In this document: positions 32,844 to 42,370 of the stretch, piece after piece
How positions within the stretch are numbered: position 1 is the first letter of the stretch
Layout of the letters: each line of letters begins with the position of its first letter
Source of the DNA: Mucilaginibacter paludis DSM 18603
GTDB lineage: Bacteria > Bacteroidota > Bacteroidia > Sphingobacteriales > Sphingobacteriaceae
Reading direction: 5' to 3'
DNA: 64,000 bases
NCBI RefSeq assembly: GCF_000166195.2
Contig: NZ_CM001403.1
Span: 6,466,432-6,530,431 of the forward strand
Notes under the pieces: generated by a model
The model's database searches: none
The model's input: only the letters and a program-made list of their open reading frames with translations
Told to the model about the DNA's origin: nothing
Made by a program: the position numbers and the translations under genes

Positions 32844-33890
32844 TTATTGTTTTAAGGCGTCTGCAGGGCGCGCAAATGCACCATCGCAATTATGCACAAT
32901 GCCATTGTCGCAAAGATGATCCATATTTATAACAGGAAACGAATAGAGGTTTAATTTGTAGGACCATCCACCGGCTGTATTAGATAGAGTTAAATAATTG
33001 GTCTCAATTTTAAAAATACTATCGTCATTCCTAACGGTGAATGTAGTGGACAGGTCACTATTGATGCTTACAAATTCGCTAACGTCGGTAGAAAAATAAA
33101 ATTTGTTATACAAAATATAGGCGCCAAAAAGTCTCGGTCCGTTGTATTTGGTTGGGTCCAACGCGTCAACGGCGGCCTGGGTTATGCCGGCAGCTATAAG
33201 TACTGTATTATTGGGTGCATAAATAGTAAAGGGCCCTGTAGTTGCCAATTCATCCCAAAGGCCGAATTTTTTTAGTCCGGATACAAATATGCTGTAATTG
33301 GGGCGGGCAGCCAGCCAGGCCTGTACGGTTTTGCCCGGGTATTGTTTTATTACTTTACTAAGGGCATGTAAAGTACCGTTGGCTAAATGGATATTTGTGC
33401 TGCTTGCAAGGCAGCCGTCAAAATAATATTTATTATACACTGTACCTGTTAGGCCCAGGTTGGCAGAAGTTTCGTACAATTTAGGGCCGGCAAGCGTTTG
33501 ATAGCGTACATCTACCCCGTTTACCGGCATATTGGCTGTTGTTAAATCGCGGGTAATAATATGGTAAGCCATAGCCTGGCGCAAACTATCGCGGTTAAGC
33601 TTTTTAAAATCGCTTGGAAATTGAATACCCAATGCATTGAATGCCGCGTTGGTAGGCGCCAGTACAGTGAATGGCCCGGGGCCATTTAATGTTTCGGTAA
33701 GGCCGGTATAATCAATGGCGGCATAAAACAGGCTGTAATCAAAATTATTTCTTAAAAAGTCGGCTGCCGGCCGTATGTTGTCGTTGGGTGTACTTATATT
33801 ATAGTTATCGTGTTTACAGGCTGCAAGCAGCATGCAAAATACGATCGCTAAATACGCTGTGTATTGTTCGACTGTTTGTTTTATTTTCAT
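32844..33890 (-). CDS. Fasciclin-domain lipoprotein (first of three)
   Basis: This 348-residue lipoprotein (CMLLAACKHDN) has two FAS1 repeats. Repeat 1 contains FDYSLFYAAIDYTGLTETLNGPGPFTVLAPTNAAFNALG, MAYHIITRDLT and a GTLHALSKVIKQYPG end. Repeat 2 contains NYSIFVSGLKKFGLWDEL, PFTIYAPNNTVLIAAGI and a final NGIVHNCDGAF. The extracellular face of the outer membrane is the likely location, given export of lipoproteins in Bacteroidota. It is fourth in line behind the TonB receptor. Confidence 0.9.
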   Translation of the reverse strand: MKIKQTVEQYTAYLAIVFCMLLAACKHDNYNISTPNDNIRPAADFLRNNFDYSLFYAAIDYTGLTETLNGPGPFTVLAPTNAAFNALGIQFPSDFKKLNRDSLRQAMAYHIITRDLTTANMPVNGVDVRYQTLAGPKLYETSANLGLTGTVYNKYYFDGCLASSTNIHLANGTLHALSKVIKQYPGKTVQAWLAARPNYSIFVSGLKKFGLWDELATTGPFTIYAPNNTVLIAAGITQAAVDALDPTKYNGPRLFGAYILYNKFYFSTDVSEFVSINSDLSTTFTVRNDDSIFKIETNYLTLSNTAGGWSYKLNLYSFPVINMDHLCDNGIVHNCDGAFARPADALKQ

Positions 33891-33918
33891 GTTTTAATGC
33901 TTTAAATTTTTTTTACGC

Positions 33919-35169
33919 TTAAAAGGTTGGTGCCGGGTATTTGCGTTGTACCGTCATGAGGTAAACATTGCTATTGATAACTTCGATGGTATTTATAGTA
34001 GCAAAGGTTTTTGATTTTAGAGTGCCCGATGCTATGTTGACCAACATATTTGGTACCATGGTGGCGTTCTGGAAATAAGTATTAGCCGTTAACGTGGTAG
34101 TTGTTAAGGTTCCGTTTAGTAAACAGTTCACTGCTGCATAATTACCATATGTGGAATAATTGACGTTAGTACCGACAGTTCTGTAAGGGGTATTCATGAT
34201 ATCTAAACCCGGGGCCAGAAAATCAAAACGCTGCCAAATATCCGTTTTAATACTATCGGCTTTAGGCGCTACCCATATGGGGAAACTAACATAAGGGTTT
34301 ACCTGGCTGCCATCGGCATCCCGTATCAACCGGCCGATATATTTACGGTCGTAATTCGTAATTACCGGAGAATTTGTTGGGTTAACTGGTGTTACCTGCC
34401 CGTTATAAATGCTCATGTAAATATTCATTTCATCTTTAACGCCCGATTTAAATGAGCGAAGCAGATTAGCTCCACCAGTGGGTTTCTGGCTTTCATCAGC
34501 CTGCCAATAACCCTTGGAACTATAATTATAAAAATTGACGTAAGCCAGCGTATCGGCAAGGGGCAGCTTTTGAAATGTTTCCTTTCTAAGAATAACCCCC
34601 TTCTTTTTAGTAACATAATCCCTCTGCAACACATGGAGCGTATAAACTTCCTGAGCATCCAGATTAAGGGTAGTGTCTAACAACACATCTTGTTGCAATT
34701 GCCTATCCAATTGGAAAAAAGGGATCTCGTTGTACGGGCGATAAAAAAACATGAACCTTAATTTACCCGATGGCATTTGAGCCCAGCTGCTCAGGTCGAA
34801 CCCGTTCAGTATCGGCCCTACCAGCACATTGGCCTTACTCGGATATTCGGGATTCTGCAACGATGTACTGTTACCTGAATGCGATGGATAAGGCGGCGCA
34901 TAAGGCGCCCGCTTATCCAAAAAATCGGCTATAACATCACCGCCGGTTGGTGTACCGTCCGAGGCCAGTACCGGGTTGATGATCATGCAGAGGTCCGGGT
35001 ATTTAGCGAGCTTATCGGCATAATTTTGCGTATAGTTCAGATCGTTAAAAACCCGCACATACGCCGGATTGTTGATGGTAGTGTACTCTACCTTTTTACA
35101 GCTCGCAATGGCTATCATGATGCTAAAAGCTACAAGCCAGGCACCATAGTTAATGTTTTTTCTGCTCAT
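33919..35169 (-). CDS. Lipoprotein of fasciclin/TonB locus, unknown function
   Basis: This 416-residue lipoprotein (lipobox AIASCKKVE) starts with VRVFNDLNYTQNYADK, reminiscent of DUF4397 openings. It is rich in Tyr/Asn and beta-strand patterns; no catalytic motif was found. Its ATG overlaps the stop of the preceding lipoprotein gene by one base (TAATG), so the two are translationally coupled and presumably made in similar amounts. It may fill the place that SusD occupies in classical systems, but it has no SusD-like TPR helices. Confidence 0.7.
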   Translation of the reverse strand: MSRKNINYGAWLVAFSIMIAIASCKKVEYTTINNPAYVRVFNDLNYTQNYADKLAKYPDLCMIINPVLASDGTPTGGDVIADFLDKRAPYAPPYPSHSGNSTSLQNPEYPSKANVLVGPILNGFDLSSWAQMPSGKLRFMFFYRPYNEIPFFQLDRQLQQDVLLDTTLNLDAQEVYTLHVLQRDYVTKKKGVILRKETFQKLPLADTLAYVNFYNYSSKGYWQADESQKPTGGANLLRSFKSGVKDEMNIYMSIYNGQVTPVNPTNSPVITNYDRKYIGRLIRDADGSQVNPYVSFPIWVAPKADSIKTDIWQRFDFLAPGLDIMNTPYRTVGTNVNYSTYGNYAAVNCLLNGTLTTTTLTANTYFQNATMVPNMLVNIASGTLKSKTFATINTIEVINSNVYLMTVQRKYPAPTF

Positions 35170-36869
35170 TATTGGTTATGTTTTACTACGATTATTCTTT
35201 CTTTATCTGCGGGCACCGCATTACCCAGCCGCCCGATAAGGGCAACACTGTAAAATCCGGGTTCGCTGTTAGGTACCAACCGTCCGGGTGTTGTGTATAA
35301 TGCACTGTTGGCTACAAAGCTGCTGCTATTCAGCACCGCAATGTCCATAGCCCAGGTTCCGGGAACTGCATTAGGGGTAGAACGGTAAGGAAAAATTTGA
35401 TAGGCAGGGTTATCAGGAAGGTACGAACCGCTAATAGCCGAACCTGCCGTGCCCAGCGTGAGGTTATTAGCGCTACCATTGTAAATTTGCCCGTTTGCAA
35501 GTGTAAAGGTGAAATAGGGTTCATCGGGCGAAAAATTATAAAAACGTTTGCTGAACGGAAAATCACCAGTAAAATCGTTAAGCACCAGTAAAATTTGAGC
35601 GTTGCCTTTGGTATCACCATATAACCAGGCCGTATAGTTTTGCGCAGCCCTAAGCGGTTGGGTAACTGCGGCCAATACCTGCCCCGATGCGTTTAAGGCT
35701 TCAATCTTATAATCGCCGGTTGTGTAAACCCCGTAAGGCGATGCCAGGCCGAAAGCTATCTGGCTTGCCAGTTCTTTTCCGTTTAAACGGAAACTAACGG
35801 CACCATTACCTGATAGAGCATTCACCCCTTGTAAACGGCAATAGCTGTTATTGGGCTCCTCGTTCACATCGGTAATTACATGATAAGCGTTTTGATAGAG
35901 ACCTGCCGAAACACTGGTTGCATCTGATAAATAATTGAAATTGTATGGCGTAACAACAAGGCTGTATACACCGCCTGGCTGGTAAGTTCTGATAGGCGCG
36001 TAAACCAAATTGGTGGTGGTATTTGCCGGGGCTTTGCCCACATCAACAGCGGACGTAGGCGGATGGATTACCAGGGAAGTACCTGCTCCCGGTATCTGCC
36101 TTCCGTTCGGCGTAAGCATTCTAAACTGATAGGTACCGTAAGGGAGTTCAATATAGTCGGATGTTCTTTGCGTTGTTGTAATGTTAGTGGTAGCAGGCGA
36201 AACAGGAGTGCCATCCGCATAAGTGAGCGTTATAGGTCCGGTCAGGTCTTCCTGCACTGCACCTGCCTTAAGCGCCGATGCAAGCGGCGCCGGTGATGTT
36301 TGGATAGATTCGCAAAAATTGGCTATCCTTACTTTAAAATAACCGGGCTTTGAAGGTGGTACTATGGATCGTTCTACGGCTGCGTAGAGCGGCGGCTGAC
36401 CGCTAATAAAACGAGTACCGGCAGCGAACAGATAATAATCCATTGGCTTGGCAGCATCCGGCTTAACCGAAAATGCAGGGGGAACGACGGTACCCACGTA
36501 AGGCGACGTCAGATCTTTGGTGAATCCAAATTTCAGATCTATGGTGCCATCAGCTTTAAGAAGATCCAGCGGGATAGGCCAGATGTTTTCGACCCCGAAC
36601 TTGTTTGGAAAATATTCTTTGCCCGTGTATTTAACATCGCTACTCAAATAACTCGAATCGGTTAATTGCACGCCGTTGGCATTTACCTGGCTATATAGCC
36701 AAAAATTAACAATCCGGGAAGATGATGCCGGGTGGCTGCCTTTAACAAGGCGGTTATCCTTTACTACATCGGGGGCTATTTTTTTACAGCCGGCAAAACC
36801 TATGATTATAGCCAGGCTAAAAAATAAAATATAGGTTATTTGCTGGTAACCTGATAATAATTTATTCAT
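35169..36869 (-). CDS. DUF4397-like lipoprotein next to TonB receptor
   Basis: This 566-residue lipoprotein (lipobox IGFAGCKK) has two or more units such as YFKVRIANFCESI ... PITLTYADGTPVSP ... DYIELPYGTYQFRML and YHVITDVNEEPNNSYCRLQGVN ... VSFRLNGKELAS ... GVYTTGDYKIEALNASGQ ... NYTAWLYGD. These resemble DUF4397 beta-sandwich repeats. It starts 2 bp after the stop of the TonB receptor gene. It is a candidate surface ligand-binding partner of the receptor. Domain naming is moderately sure, function unknown. Confidence 0.68.
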   Translation of the reverse strand: MNKLLSGYQQITYILFFSLAIIIGFAGCKKIAPDVVKDNRLVKGSHPASSSRIVNFWLYSQVNANGVQLTDSSYLSSDVKYTGKEYFPNKFGVENIWPIPLDLLKADGTIDLKFGFTKDLTSPYVGTVVPPAFSVKPDAAKPMDYYLFAAGTRFISGQPPLYAAVERSIVPPSKPGYFKVRIANFCESIQTSPAPLASALKAGAVQEDLTGPITLTYADGTPVSPATTNITTTQRTSDYIELPYGTYQFRMLTPNGRQIPGAGTSLVIHPPTSAVDVGKAPANTTTNLVYAPIRTYQPGGVYSLVVTPYNFNYLSDATSVSAGLYQNAYHVITDVNEEPNNSYCRLQGVNALSGNGAVSFRLNGKELASQIAFGLASPYGVYTTGDYKIEALNASGQVLAAVTQPLRAAQNYTAWLYGDTKGNAQILLVLNDFTGDFPFSKRFYNFSPDEPYFTFTLANGQIYNGSANNLTLGTAGSAISGSYLPDNPAYQIFPYRSTPNAVPGTWAMDIAVLNSSSFVANSALYTTPGRLVPNSEPGFYSVALIGRLGNAVPADKERIIVVKHNQ

Positions 36870-36871
36870 CG

Positions 36872-39800
36872 TTAATAGAGTTTATAAGTGAAACCAAACA
36901 TTATTTCACTGCCTTTATGGTAACTACGGTTAATGTATTCGTTGCCGTACCATTTGCCTCCGGTGTTGGGGTCGGCATATACCGTTTTAACAGCAGGGTT
37001 TAGAATGTTTTTAGTGTATCCTTTAAACAGCAAGCGCTTGGTAAGCCGCTGGCTGAAAATAAAATCAAGCACAGGTACAGGCTGGGTATAAAGATCGGGT
37101 TCGCCGGTTAAGTTAATTTGCACCAAACGCTCACCGATCTCATTAAAAGTAACTGTAAGATCTGTGCCTGAGCGGGTGTTATTGTAATTTATCCAAGCGT
37201 TGATGGAGTAAGGGGCCTGCTCAAATAAGGGGCTGTTTTTAGGTGTATAACGATCGAGGGAGCGGTTGGCTTCATAGCGTTCGGTCGATTTTTTGATATC
37301 GCTTTGCGCCAGCAATAAGTTAGAACCGAGGAAAATATTGTGCAACCGGTCCCATAGGTTCCCCAGGTTTTTCACTACCTCTAACTCGATACCGTATACC
37401 TTGCCGGTATTAGGGTCATTTTGAAACTGTATGGTCGGGAACTCGGGGTAAGTTGCAGCGAGGCCATTGGTTTTAAGATTAAATACTTTGATCAGCTGGT
37501 TTTTTATTTGTTTGCCGAATACAGATACAGCAAACACTTCTCCTTTATCAGGAAACCATTCCCAGCGAAAATCTAAACTCTTGCCAGATTGATTTACCAG
37601 CTTAGGGTTACCCACTACCAAACCTCCCTGGAAGGCATCAAACTCAAAAACATTGGTTAGCTCCCGTAATTCGGGCCTGGCCAGCGTGGTATTGAAGGCT
37701 GCTCTGAAGTTCATATCCCCGTTTAGGGTATACGTAGCATTAGCCGAGTAATACGGGTCATATTGGGTTTTATAATTGGCATTAGGGTTAATAAATACCG
37801 GCGGCAAATTGGTAACCTTAGGATCGATAAATACGCCCGATGTATCTACCGATGAACCGATATTGGTTACTTCAAAACGTACACCGCCGCTTAAACGCAA
37901 TTTTTTTGTCACTTTGAAATCCAACATGGCATAAAGGGCGTTCGTTTCGTAGTAACCTTTGTAGTTATTGGGTGATTTTTGGCTGTTATATAAAAACCCC
38001 GGTATGGGTGCCGCACCCTCGCTCTGGCCGGCGGGTATGGGTTTAGTGCCGATAATGTCGTTGCTCACTAAACGGTCAAGATTACCCTCTGTATAATAAA
38101 GCGGGGATTGTGCACCCGGAGTATAATTGGAGCCAGGCAGAAATAAAACATTCTCGGAGTAATCGCGCTTCCTGAAAAGATAATTTACCCCTGTTTTAAA
38201 CTCCTGGTGAAGGCCTAATAACTTAAACGGTATGGACAGATCGGCCTTATAATTATAGTTGGTTTCGTCCAGGGTACGCCAGCGCCTGCCATTCGGATCG
38301 GCCTGAATTGTACCAAAGGCTCCAAATCCGTTTACATACCCAGAGGCCAGGGCATATAAATGCGCCGTATAAACAGAATTAACGATGCCGCCTGCACGCG
38401 GCATATAATCAATTAAATTTACGAACCGATAATCGGGGTTATTTTGTGTTGACTTCGAGGTTGACGCATTGTAACTTAATCGTGGAGAATACTCACCATT
38501 AAAAAATTTATGCTCGCCCTGCAAGTCGAATGTGTTTAAAGTACGGTAAGTTTGTTTTAATGAATATACTGTACTACCAACTGTACCTGGCAAAGCGGCA
38601 TAATCATAACTTCCATTCAAACTTGTTGCTTCGGTTTCGCCCCCCCAGCTGCCTAAATATTGCATACTGATTTCGTGCCTTGGAGAGAAACGGTAAGTAA
38701 GCCCGCCCAGTACACCATAATTAAGGGTCTGTACACCTGTATTTTCTTTGTAGGTTTGGTATTTACCCAGGTTTAAATTATTGGGGGTAATGTAATTGGG
38801 TATGTTACGCGGACTGTAAACATCCGGATTGCCGGTAATTACACCCTGGTAAATACTATACTGGGTTAAATCGCCATTACTGATCTCGGTGGTGCGACTA
38901 TAGTAGTTGCCTGCCAGTATAACCCCCAATGTATGCTTTTTGAAAACATTATAACTATTACCGTAGCTTATGGTATATAACTGGTTTAGTGGCGCGGCAA
39001 TTTGGTGGGTTGTAAGCACCGGATCAAAGCCTTGCATTATGGTGTTGATGCGTGCCACTTCCTGGTTGCCCCCGTTAGTATGATTACTGTTAGCAATCAC
39101 GCCCTGTATCTGATCTACCCCACCGGGATATTGAGTAGCCAGCGCTTTAAAATCATTACTCAGGTTTTTATTATTGATCCTGGTACCAAAGGGGCCCATA
39201 TCACTATTCGTAAAACTATGATAATTGCCGTTGATGCCAATATTGGAATTCAATCCAGACTGGGCCGTTACTTCAAATATCTCAGCATCGGGCACCGATT
39301 TGGTTTTTAATTCGATAATACCTGCTGATGCGTCCGCCGGTTTATCGGGCGTTACGGTTTTGTAGATCGTGATGTTTTCGAGTAAGGCGGCCGGAACAAG
39401 ATCTAAAGGAATGGCGCTCCGGTCGGGATCTGACGACGACAGGCGCGCACCGTTCAATTCGCCGATCACACTCCTGTCTCCCAATCCTCTAATGGCCACG
39501 TACCTATCGTCTGTAACGGTTACCCCGGTCACTTTTTGCAAAGCCTGGGTAGTGGTTATACTTCCTGTTCTTTCGATCTGCTGGGCTGATATACCGTCCT
39601 GAATGATAGCGGCATTTTTACGCTCTTCTAAAACTGCTACTTCAGTATTAACCCTCTTCCGTGCCTGTACGGTTACCTCGCTCAGTTGGGTTGAAGATCT
39701 TTTTAGATTAATAGACAGTTCTTTATGGGCCGCATCTATTTTGATTTCTTTGGTTTGATACCCGATATAAGAAACCACAAGTACCGCACCTTCCTCAGGA

Positions 39801-40306
39801 ACTTTAATGCGGAAACGTCCATTAACATCGGTCAAGGTTGCTAACAGGCCGTTTTTAAGCCTAATACTTACACCAATTAAGGTCTCTTTACTATTTTCAT
39901 CAACTACAATACCGGTAATGTTTAATGGCACGGCTTTAATGTCAACAACTATATAGCCTTTTACTATTTTGTAGTCTAAATTTGTGTTACTTAGCAATTG
40001 CTCAATAGCTTGTTTAACCGTAATGCCGTCGGCAAGCAGTGTTACTTTTTTAAGATTATCCTGAAGAGATTGTTCTCTGAATGAGAACAGGGTATTACTT
40101 TGTTCACCAATTATTGACAGGCCCTGGGCAACAGAAACGTTTTGAAGCCGGAGGTTTATTTTTTGATCAAGATTTTGGCTCTTTACATTACTGGCGAGCA
40201 GCATACTCATGAAAATAAGCTGTACCGAGATAACAATAAAAGAACATTTCATAATAAATGGTATTGAAGGATATCGTTTTGATCCTTTTTGCATATTTTT
40301 GAACAT
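36872..40306 (-). CDS. TonB-dependent outer-membrane receptor with STN domain
   Basis: This 1144-residue protein has a signal sequence to about 44 (LLASNVKSQ), then an STN signalling domain about 46-125 (INLRLQNVSVAQGLSIIGEQ ... LDYKIVKGYIVV). A carboxypeptidase-regulatory-like domain follows at about 130-210 (NITGIVVDENSKETLIGVSIRLK ... GYQTKEI). The plug is at about 218-345 (TTQALQKVTGVTV, VAIRGLGDRS, GIIELKTK) and a large beta-barrel ends ...SEIMFGFTYKLY. The STN domain implies signalling through the FecR/ECF pair upstream. It lacks a SusD partner; DUF4397-like and fasciclin lipoproteins follow instead. Substrate unknown. Confidence 0.92.
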   Translation of the reverse strand: MFKNMQKGSKRYPSIPFIMKCSFIVISVQLIFMSMLLASNVKSQNLDQKINLRLQNVSVAQGLSIIGEQSNTLFSFREQSLQDNLKKVTLLADGITVKQAIEQLLSNTNLDYKIVKGYIVVDIKAVPLNITGIVVDENSKETLIGVSIRLKNGLLATLTDVNGRFRIKVPEEGAVLVVSYIGYQTKEIKIDAAHKELSINLKRSSTQLSEVTVQARKRVNTEVAVLEERKNAAIIQDGISAQQIERTGSITTTQALQKVTGVTVTDDRYVAIRGLGDRSVIGELNGARLSSSDPDRSAIPLDLVPAALLENITIYKTVTPDKPADASAGIIELKTKSVPDAEIFEVTAQSGLNSNIGINGNYHSFTNSDMGPFGTRINNKNLSNDFKALATQYPGGVDQIQGVIANSNHTNGGNQEVARINTIMQGFDPVLTTHQIAAPLNQLYTISYGNSYNVFKKHTLGVILAGNYYSRTTEISNGDLTQYSIYQGVITGNPDVYSPRNIPNYITPNNLNLGKYQTYKENTGVQTLNYGVLGGLTYRFSPRHEISMQYLGSWGGETEATSLNGSYDYAALPGTVGSTVYSLKQTYRTLNTFDLQGEHKFFNGEYSPRLSYNASTSKSTQNNPDYRFVNLIDYMPRAGGIVNSVYTAHLYALASGYVNGFGAFGTIQADPNGRRWRTLDETNYNYKADLSIPFKLLGLHQEFKTGVNYLFRKRDYSENVLFLPGSNYTPGAQSPLYYTEGNLDRLVSNDIIGTKPIPAGQSEGAAPIPGFLYNSQKSPNNYKGYYETNALYAMLDFKVTKKLRLSGGVRFEVTNIGSSVDTSGVFIDPKVTNLPPVFINPNANYKTQYDPYYSANATYTLNGDMNFRAAFNTTLARPELRELTNVFEFDAFQGGLVVGNPKLVNQSGKSLDFRWEWFPDKGEVFAVSVFGKQIKNQLIKVFNLKTNGLAATYPEFPTIQFQNDPNTGKVYGIELEVVKNLGNLWDRLHNIFLGSNLLLAQSDIKKSTERYEANRSLDRYTPKNSPLFEQAPYSINAWINYNNTRSGTDLTVTFNEIGERLVQINLTGEPDLYTQPVPVLDFIFSQRLTKRLLFKGYTKNILNPAVKTVYADPNTGGKWYGNEYINRSYHKGSEIMFGFTYKLY

Positions 40307-40488
40307 TACGGGTTAGTCGCCGCAAGGCGATAATCTGTTAAATCCCGTATCCATCAGGATACGGCTTGCTGTAAACCGGGAGGACGTGGAAATTCACACG
40401 GTTTATTTGTAAAATGCGTTCCCCGCCTTTGGTGGGGAATGTTATTTGTAATAGTTAGTACATACTCAATCCTTTCTGAAATAAGCGG
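40307..40488. promoter_or_regulatory. FecR-TonB spacer with two hairpins
   Basis: Two stem-loops lie in the 182-bp leader of the receptor gene: 40345-40364 (perfect 8-bp stem CCGTATCC, loop ATCA) and 40417-40441 (11-bp stem around TTCCCC...GGGGAA). They may attenuate or stabilise the receptor transcript. The sigma-dependent promoter is expected here but its consensus is not known. Confidence 0.45.
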
Positions 40489-41517
40489 TTAATTAATAGT
40501 GACTTTTTTTCCCTTTATCACATACTTAAAGTGACCGGTAGCGCTTAATACATCCATTACATCCAATAAGGGCGATTTTGATTGCAAGACTATACTGATA
40601 CGGTCGGTGGATTTTTTGACGTTTAGATATTGAAACTTAACATTATACCACCGTTCAAGCACATCTGTTATATCTTTTAACGGCCGGTTTTTAAACACCT
40701 GTCTGCCGTCTTTCCATGACAGTACATCATAAATTGCAATAGTGCCTAATATGCTTTTTCCCTCGTTATAAGTTACTGTTTGCCCCGGCGTAAGGATAGC
40801 AAGCGATTGATGGTTGTGGCCCCAATAACGGTCAACCCTAACCTTTCCCGTTGCTACGGCTACTACAAGCGGTTTGTTGTTAAATGCCTCTATCTTGAAT
40901 GATGTGCCCAACACCCTGGTTTGTACAGTGCCGGTGTGAATAACAAATGGCTTAAGCGGATTTTTAGTTACCTGGAAAAATGCCTCTCCCTCCAGTTTGA
41001 CTTCCCGTAAATCACCAGTAAATTTTTCCGGAACGGTAAGCTTACTGCCTGCACCTAAAAAGACTTCAGATTTATCGGGTAAAATAATTTCAGATCGTTG
41101 TCCGTACGGATTAGCCATCTCACGCATAACCATCAACTGGCTTTTTCGGTATCGTATAATGCCGTAACCGATACAACTCATCGTCAATACAAGCCATACT
41201 GCAGCATGTGAAAGAAATCTGCGGTTTTTGCGTAACCAGATTACAACAGGTAATTGGGTTTCCACTTGATGATCTGAAATTTGAGTAGTACCCGCTTTTT
41301 TATGGAATTTACGCAATTGCTGATCGAGATGGCTCTGATCGGTATGATCTTCGGGAGTGAGGCCCGTCCAACTCTCTTCCAATACCTCATCAAACAGCTC
41401 TTGTACATTTGGAAGCCCCATCAATTTTTTAACTTTCTCCATTTCCTGCGGAGTGCATTGTTGATTGAGGTATTTCCTGATCAGTATTTTATTGCTGTTT
41501 TCTGAGTCCATTATCAT
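40489..41517 (-). CDS. FecR-family anti-sigma factor
   Basis: This 342-residue inner-membrane regulator has an N-terminal cytoplasmic part (IRKYLNQQCTPQEMEKV), one transmembrane helix about 102-122, and the FecR domain (RSEIILPDKSEVFLGAGSKLTVP, VKLEGEAFFQVTKNPLKPFVIHTG, VRVLGTSFKIEA-type block). A C-terminal DUF4974 follows (FKNRPLKDITDVLERWYNVKFQ). It normally holds the ECF factor until the receptor's STN domain signals. The start is ATG 41517 or, two codons on, 41511. It lies between sigma and receptor genes in the standard order. Confidence 0.93.
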   Translation of the reverse strand: MIMDSENSNKILIRKYLNQQCTPQEMEKVKKLMGLPNVQELFDEVLEESWTGLTPEDHTDQSHLDQQLRKFHKKAGTTQISDHQVETQLPVVIWLRKNRRFLSHAAVWLVLTMSCIGYGIIRYRKSQLMVMREMANPYGQRSEIILPDKSEVFLGAGSKLTVPEKFTGDLREVKLEGEAFFQVTKNPLKPFVIHTGTVQTRVLGTSFKIEAFNNKPLVVAVATGKVRVDRYWGHNHQSLAILTPGQTVTYNEGKSILGTIAIYDVLSWKDGRQVFKNRPLKDITDVLERWYNVKFQYLNVKKSTDRISIVLQSKSPLLDVMDVLSATGHFKYVIKGKKVTIN

Positions 41518-41723
41518 AGTGCTTCCATCATAAAAACACCATTTTAGTTAAGCACCACCTACGCCTGAATAAAAAAAATTTAAAAAATAATTTGGGGAGA
41601 AACAATGCGCGGTTTAGGTGCCAACTATTTTAGATAAATGCACAAACCAAACGAGGCCACAAAAGCGAATTTGCAGTTCCAAGTCTTAAAAGATGAAATG
41701 TTAAAGGCTAATTATCTGGGATG

Positions 41724-42320
41724 TTAGGGAAACAACAATGCAATAATCAGAATGACAATATGGTCAGCATATTCCTTGAGATGCTTGCGAAAAAAGTTAA
41801 GCGAAGCCACCATATAATTTTCGACTGTGTTTACTGAAAGATCGAGTTTTTTTGCAATTTGAGCATAGGTCATGTTTTCTTCTCTGCTCATTCTGAAAAC
41901 TTTCTGGCGTTGGGGGCTTAGTTCACTCAGCTTTTTCAAATATAGTTTTTGAAGGTCGTCGTGTTTAAGCGTATCATCAGCGGCGCCGGGGGCCTGAATA
42001 ATTTGAGGTATAAATTCGTCTATCGTTATTGTATCAAGTATTTTTTTGCGGTGATGATTGAATATTGCATTCTTAACAGAACGTTTAAGGTACGGTTGTA
42101 TGTCACCCTCTAATATGATTTCATTTTGCTTTTGCCAAAGCCTTAACAACACATCCATTGTTAGCTCCTCGGCAATTTCAAAATTCCCTAAAATCTTATA
42201 AGCGTAATTAAATAGTGATTGATAATACCTCTTAAATAAAATATCAAATGCGCCTCTTTCCCCGTTGCGGTGCTTAGCTAATAATACTTTATCTGGCAAA
42301 TTCTGAATTGCTCTTGACAT
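41724..42320 (-). CDS. ECF RNA polymerase sigma factor
   Basis: This protein of about 198 residues from the ATG at 42320 has region 2 (GAFDILFKRYYQSLFNYAYKILGNFEIAEELTMDVLLRLWQ) and region 4 (LPxxRQKVFxMSREENMTYAQIAKKLDLSVNTVENYM). It matches Bacteroidota sigma-70 factors paired with FecR. The longer TTG-start frame to 42356 would begin upstream of the apparent promoter and was rejected. A short hydrophobic C-terminus (HIVILIIALLFP) is unusual and could touch the membrane near FecR. The gene heads the TonB/fasciclin locus. Confidence 0.93.
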   Translation of the reverse strand: MSRAIQNLPDKVLLAKHRNGERGAFDILFKRYYQSLFNYAYKILGNFEIAEELTMDVLLRLWQKQNEIILEGDIQPYLKRSVKNAIFNHHRKKILDTITIDEFIPQIIQAPGAADDTLKHDDLQKLYLKKLSELSPQRQKVFRMSREENMTYAQIAKKLDLSVNTVENYMVASLNFFRKHLKEYADHIVILIIALLFP

Positions 42321-42341
42321 AACTAACCCGCAAAATTTTAA

Positions 42342-42370
42342 CAAAAGTAATTGCAAAGGGCCATTTTCAA
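42342..42370 (-). promoter_or_regulatory. Promoter of the ECF sigma gene
   Basis: On the minus strand TTG, an 18-bp spacer and TACTTTTG (an exact TAnnTTTG) end 21 bp before the ATG at 42320. This supports the short start and housekeeping transcription of the sigma gene. Confidence 0.55.

Noticed and set aside
36869..36872. Classical SusC/SusD polysaccharide locus
   Set aside because: The TonB receptor is followed by DUF4397-like and fasciclin lipoproteins; no SusD-like helical lipoprotein is encoded.
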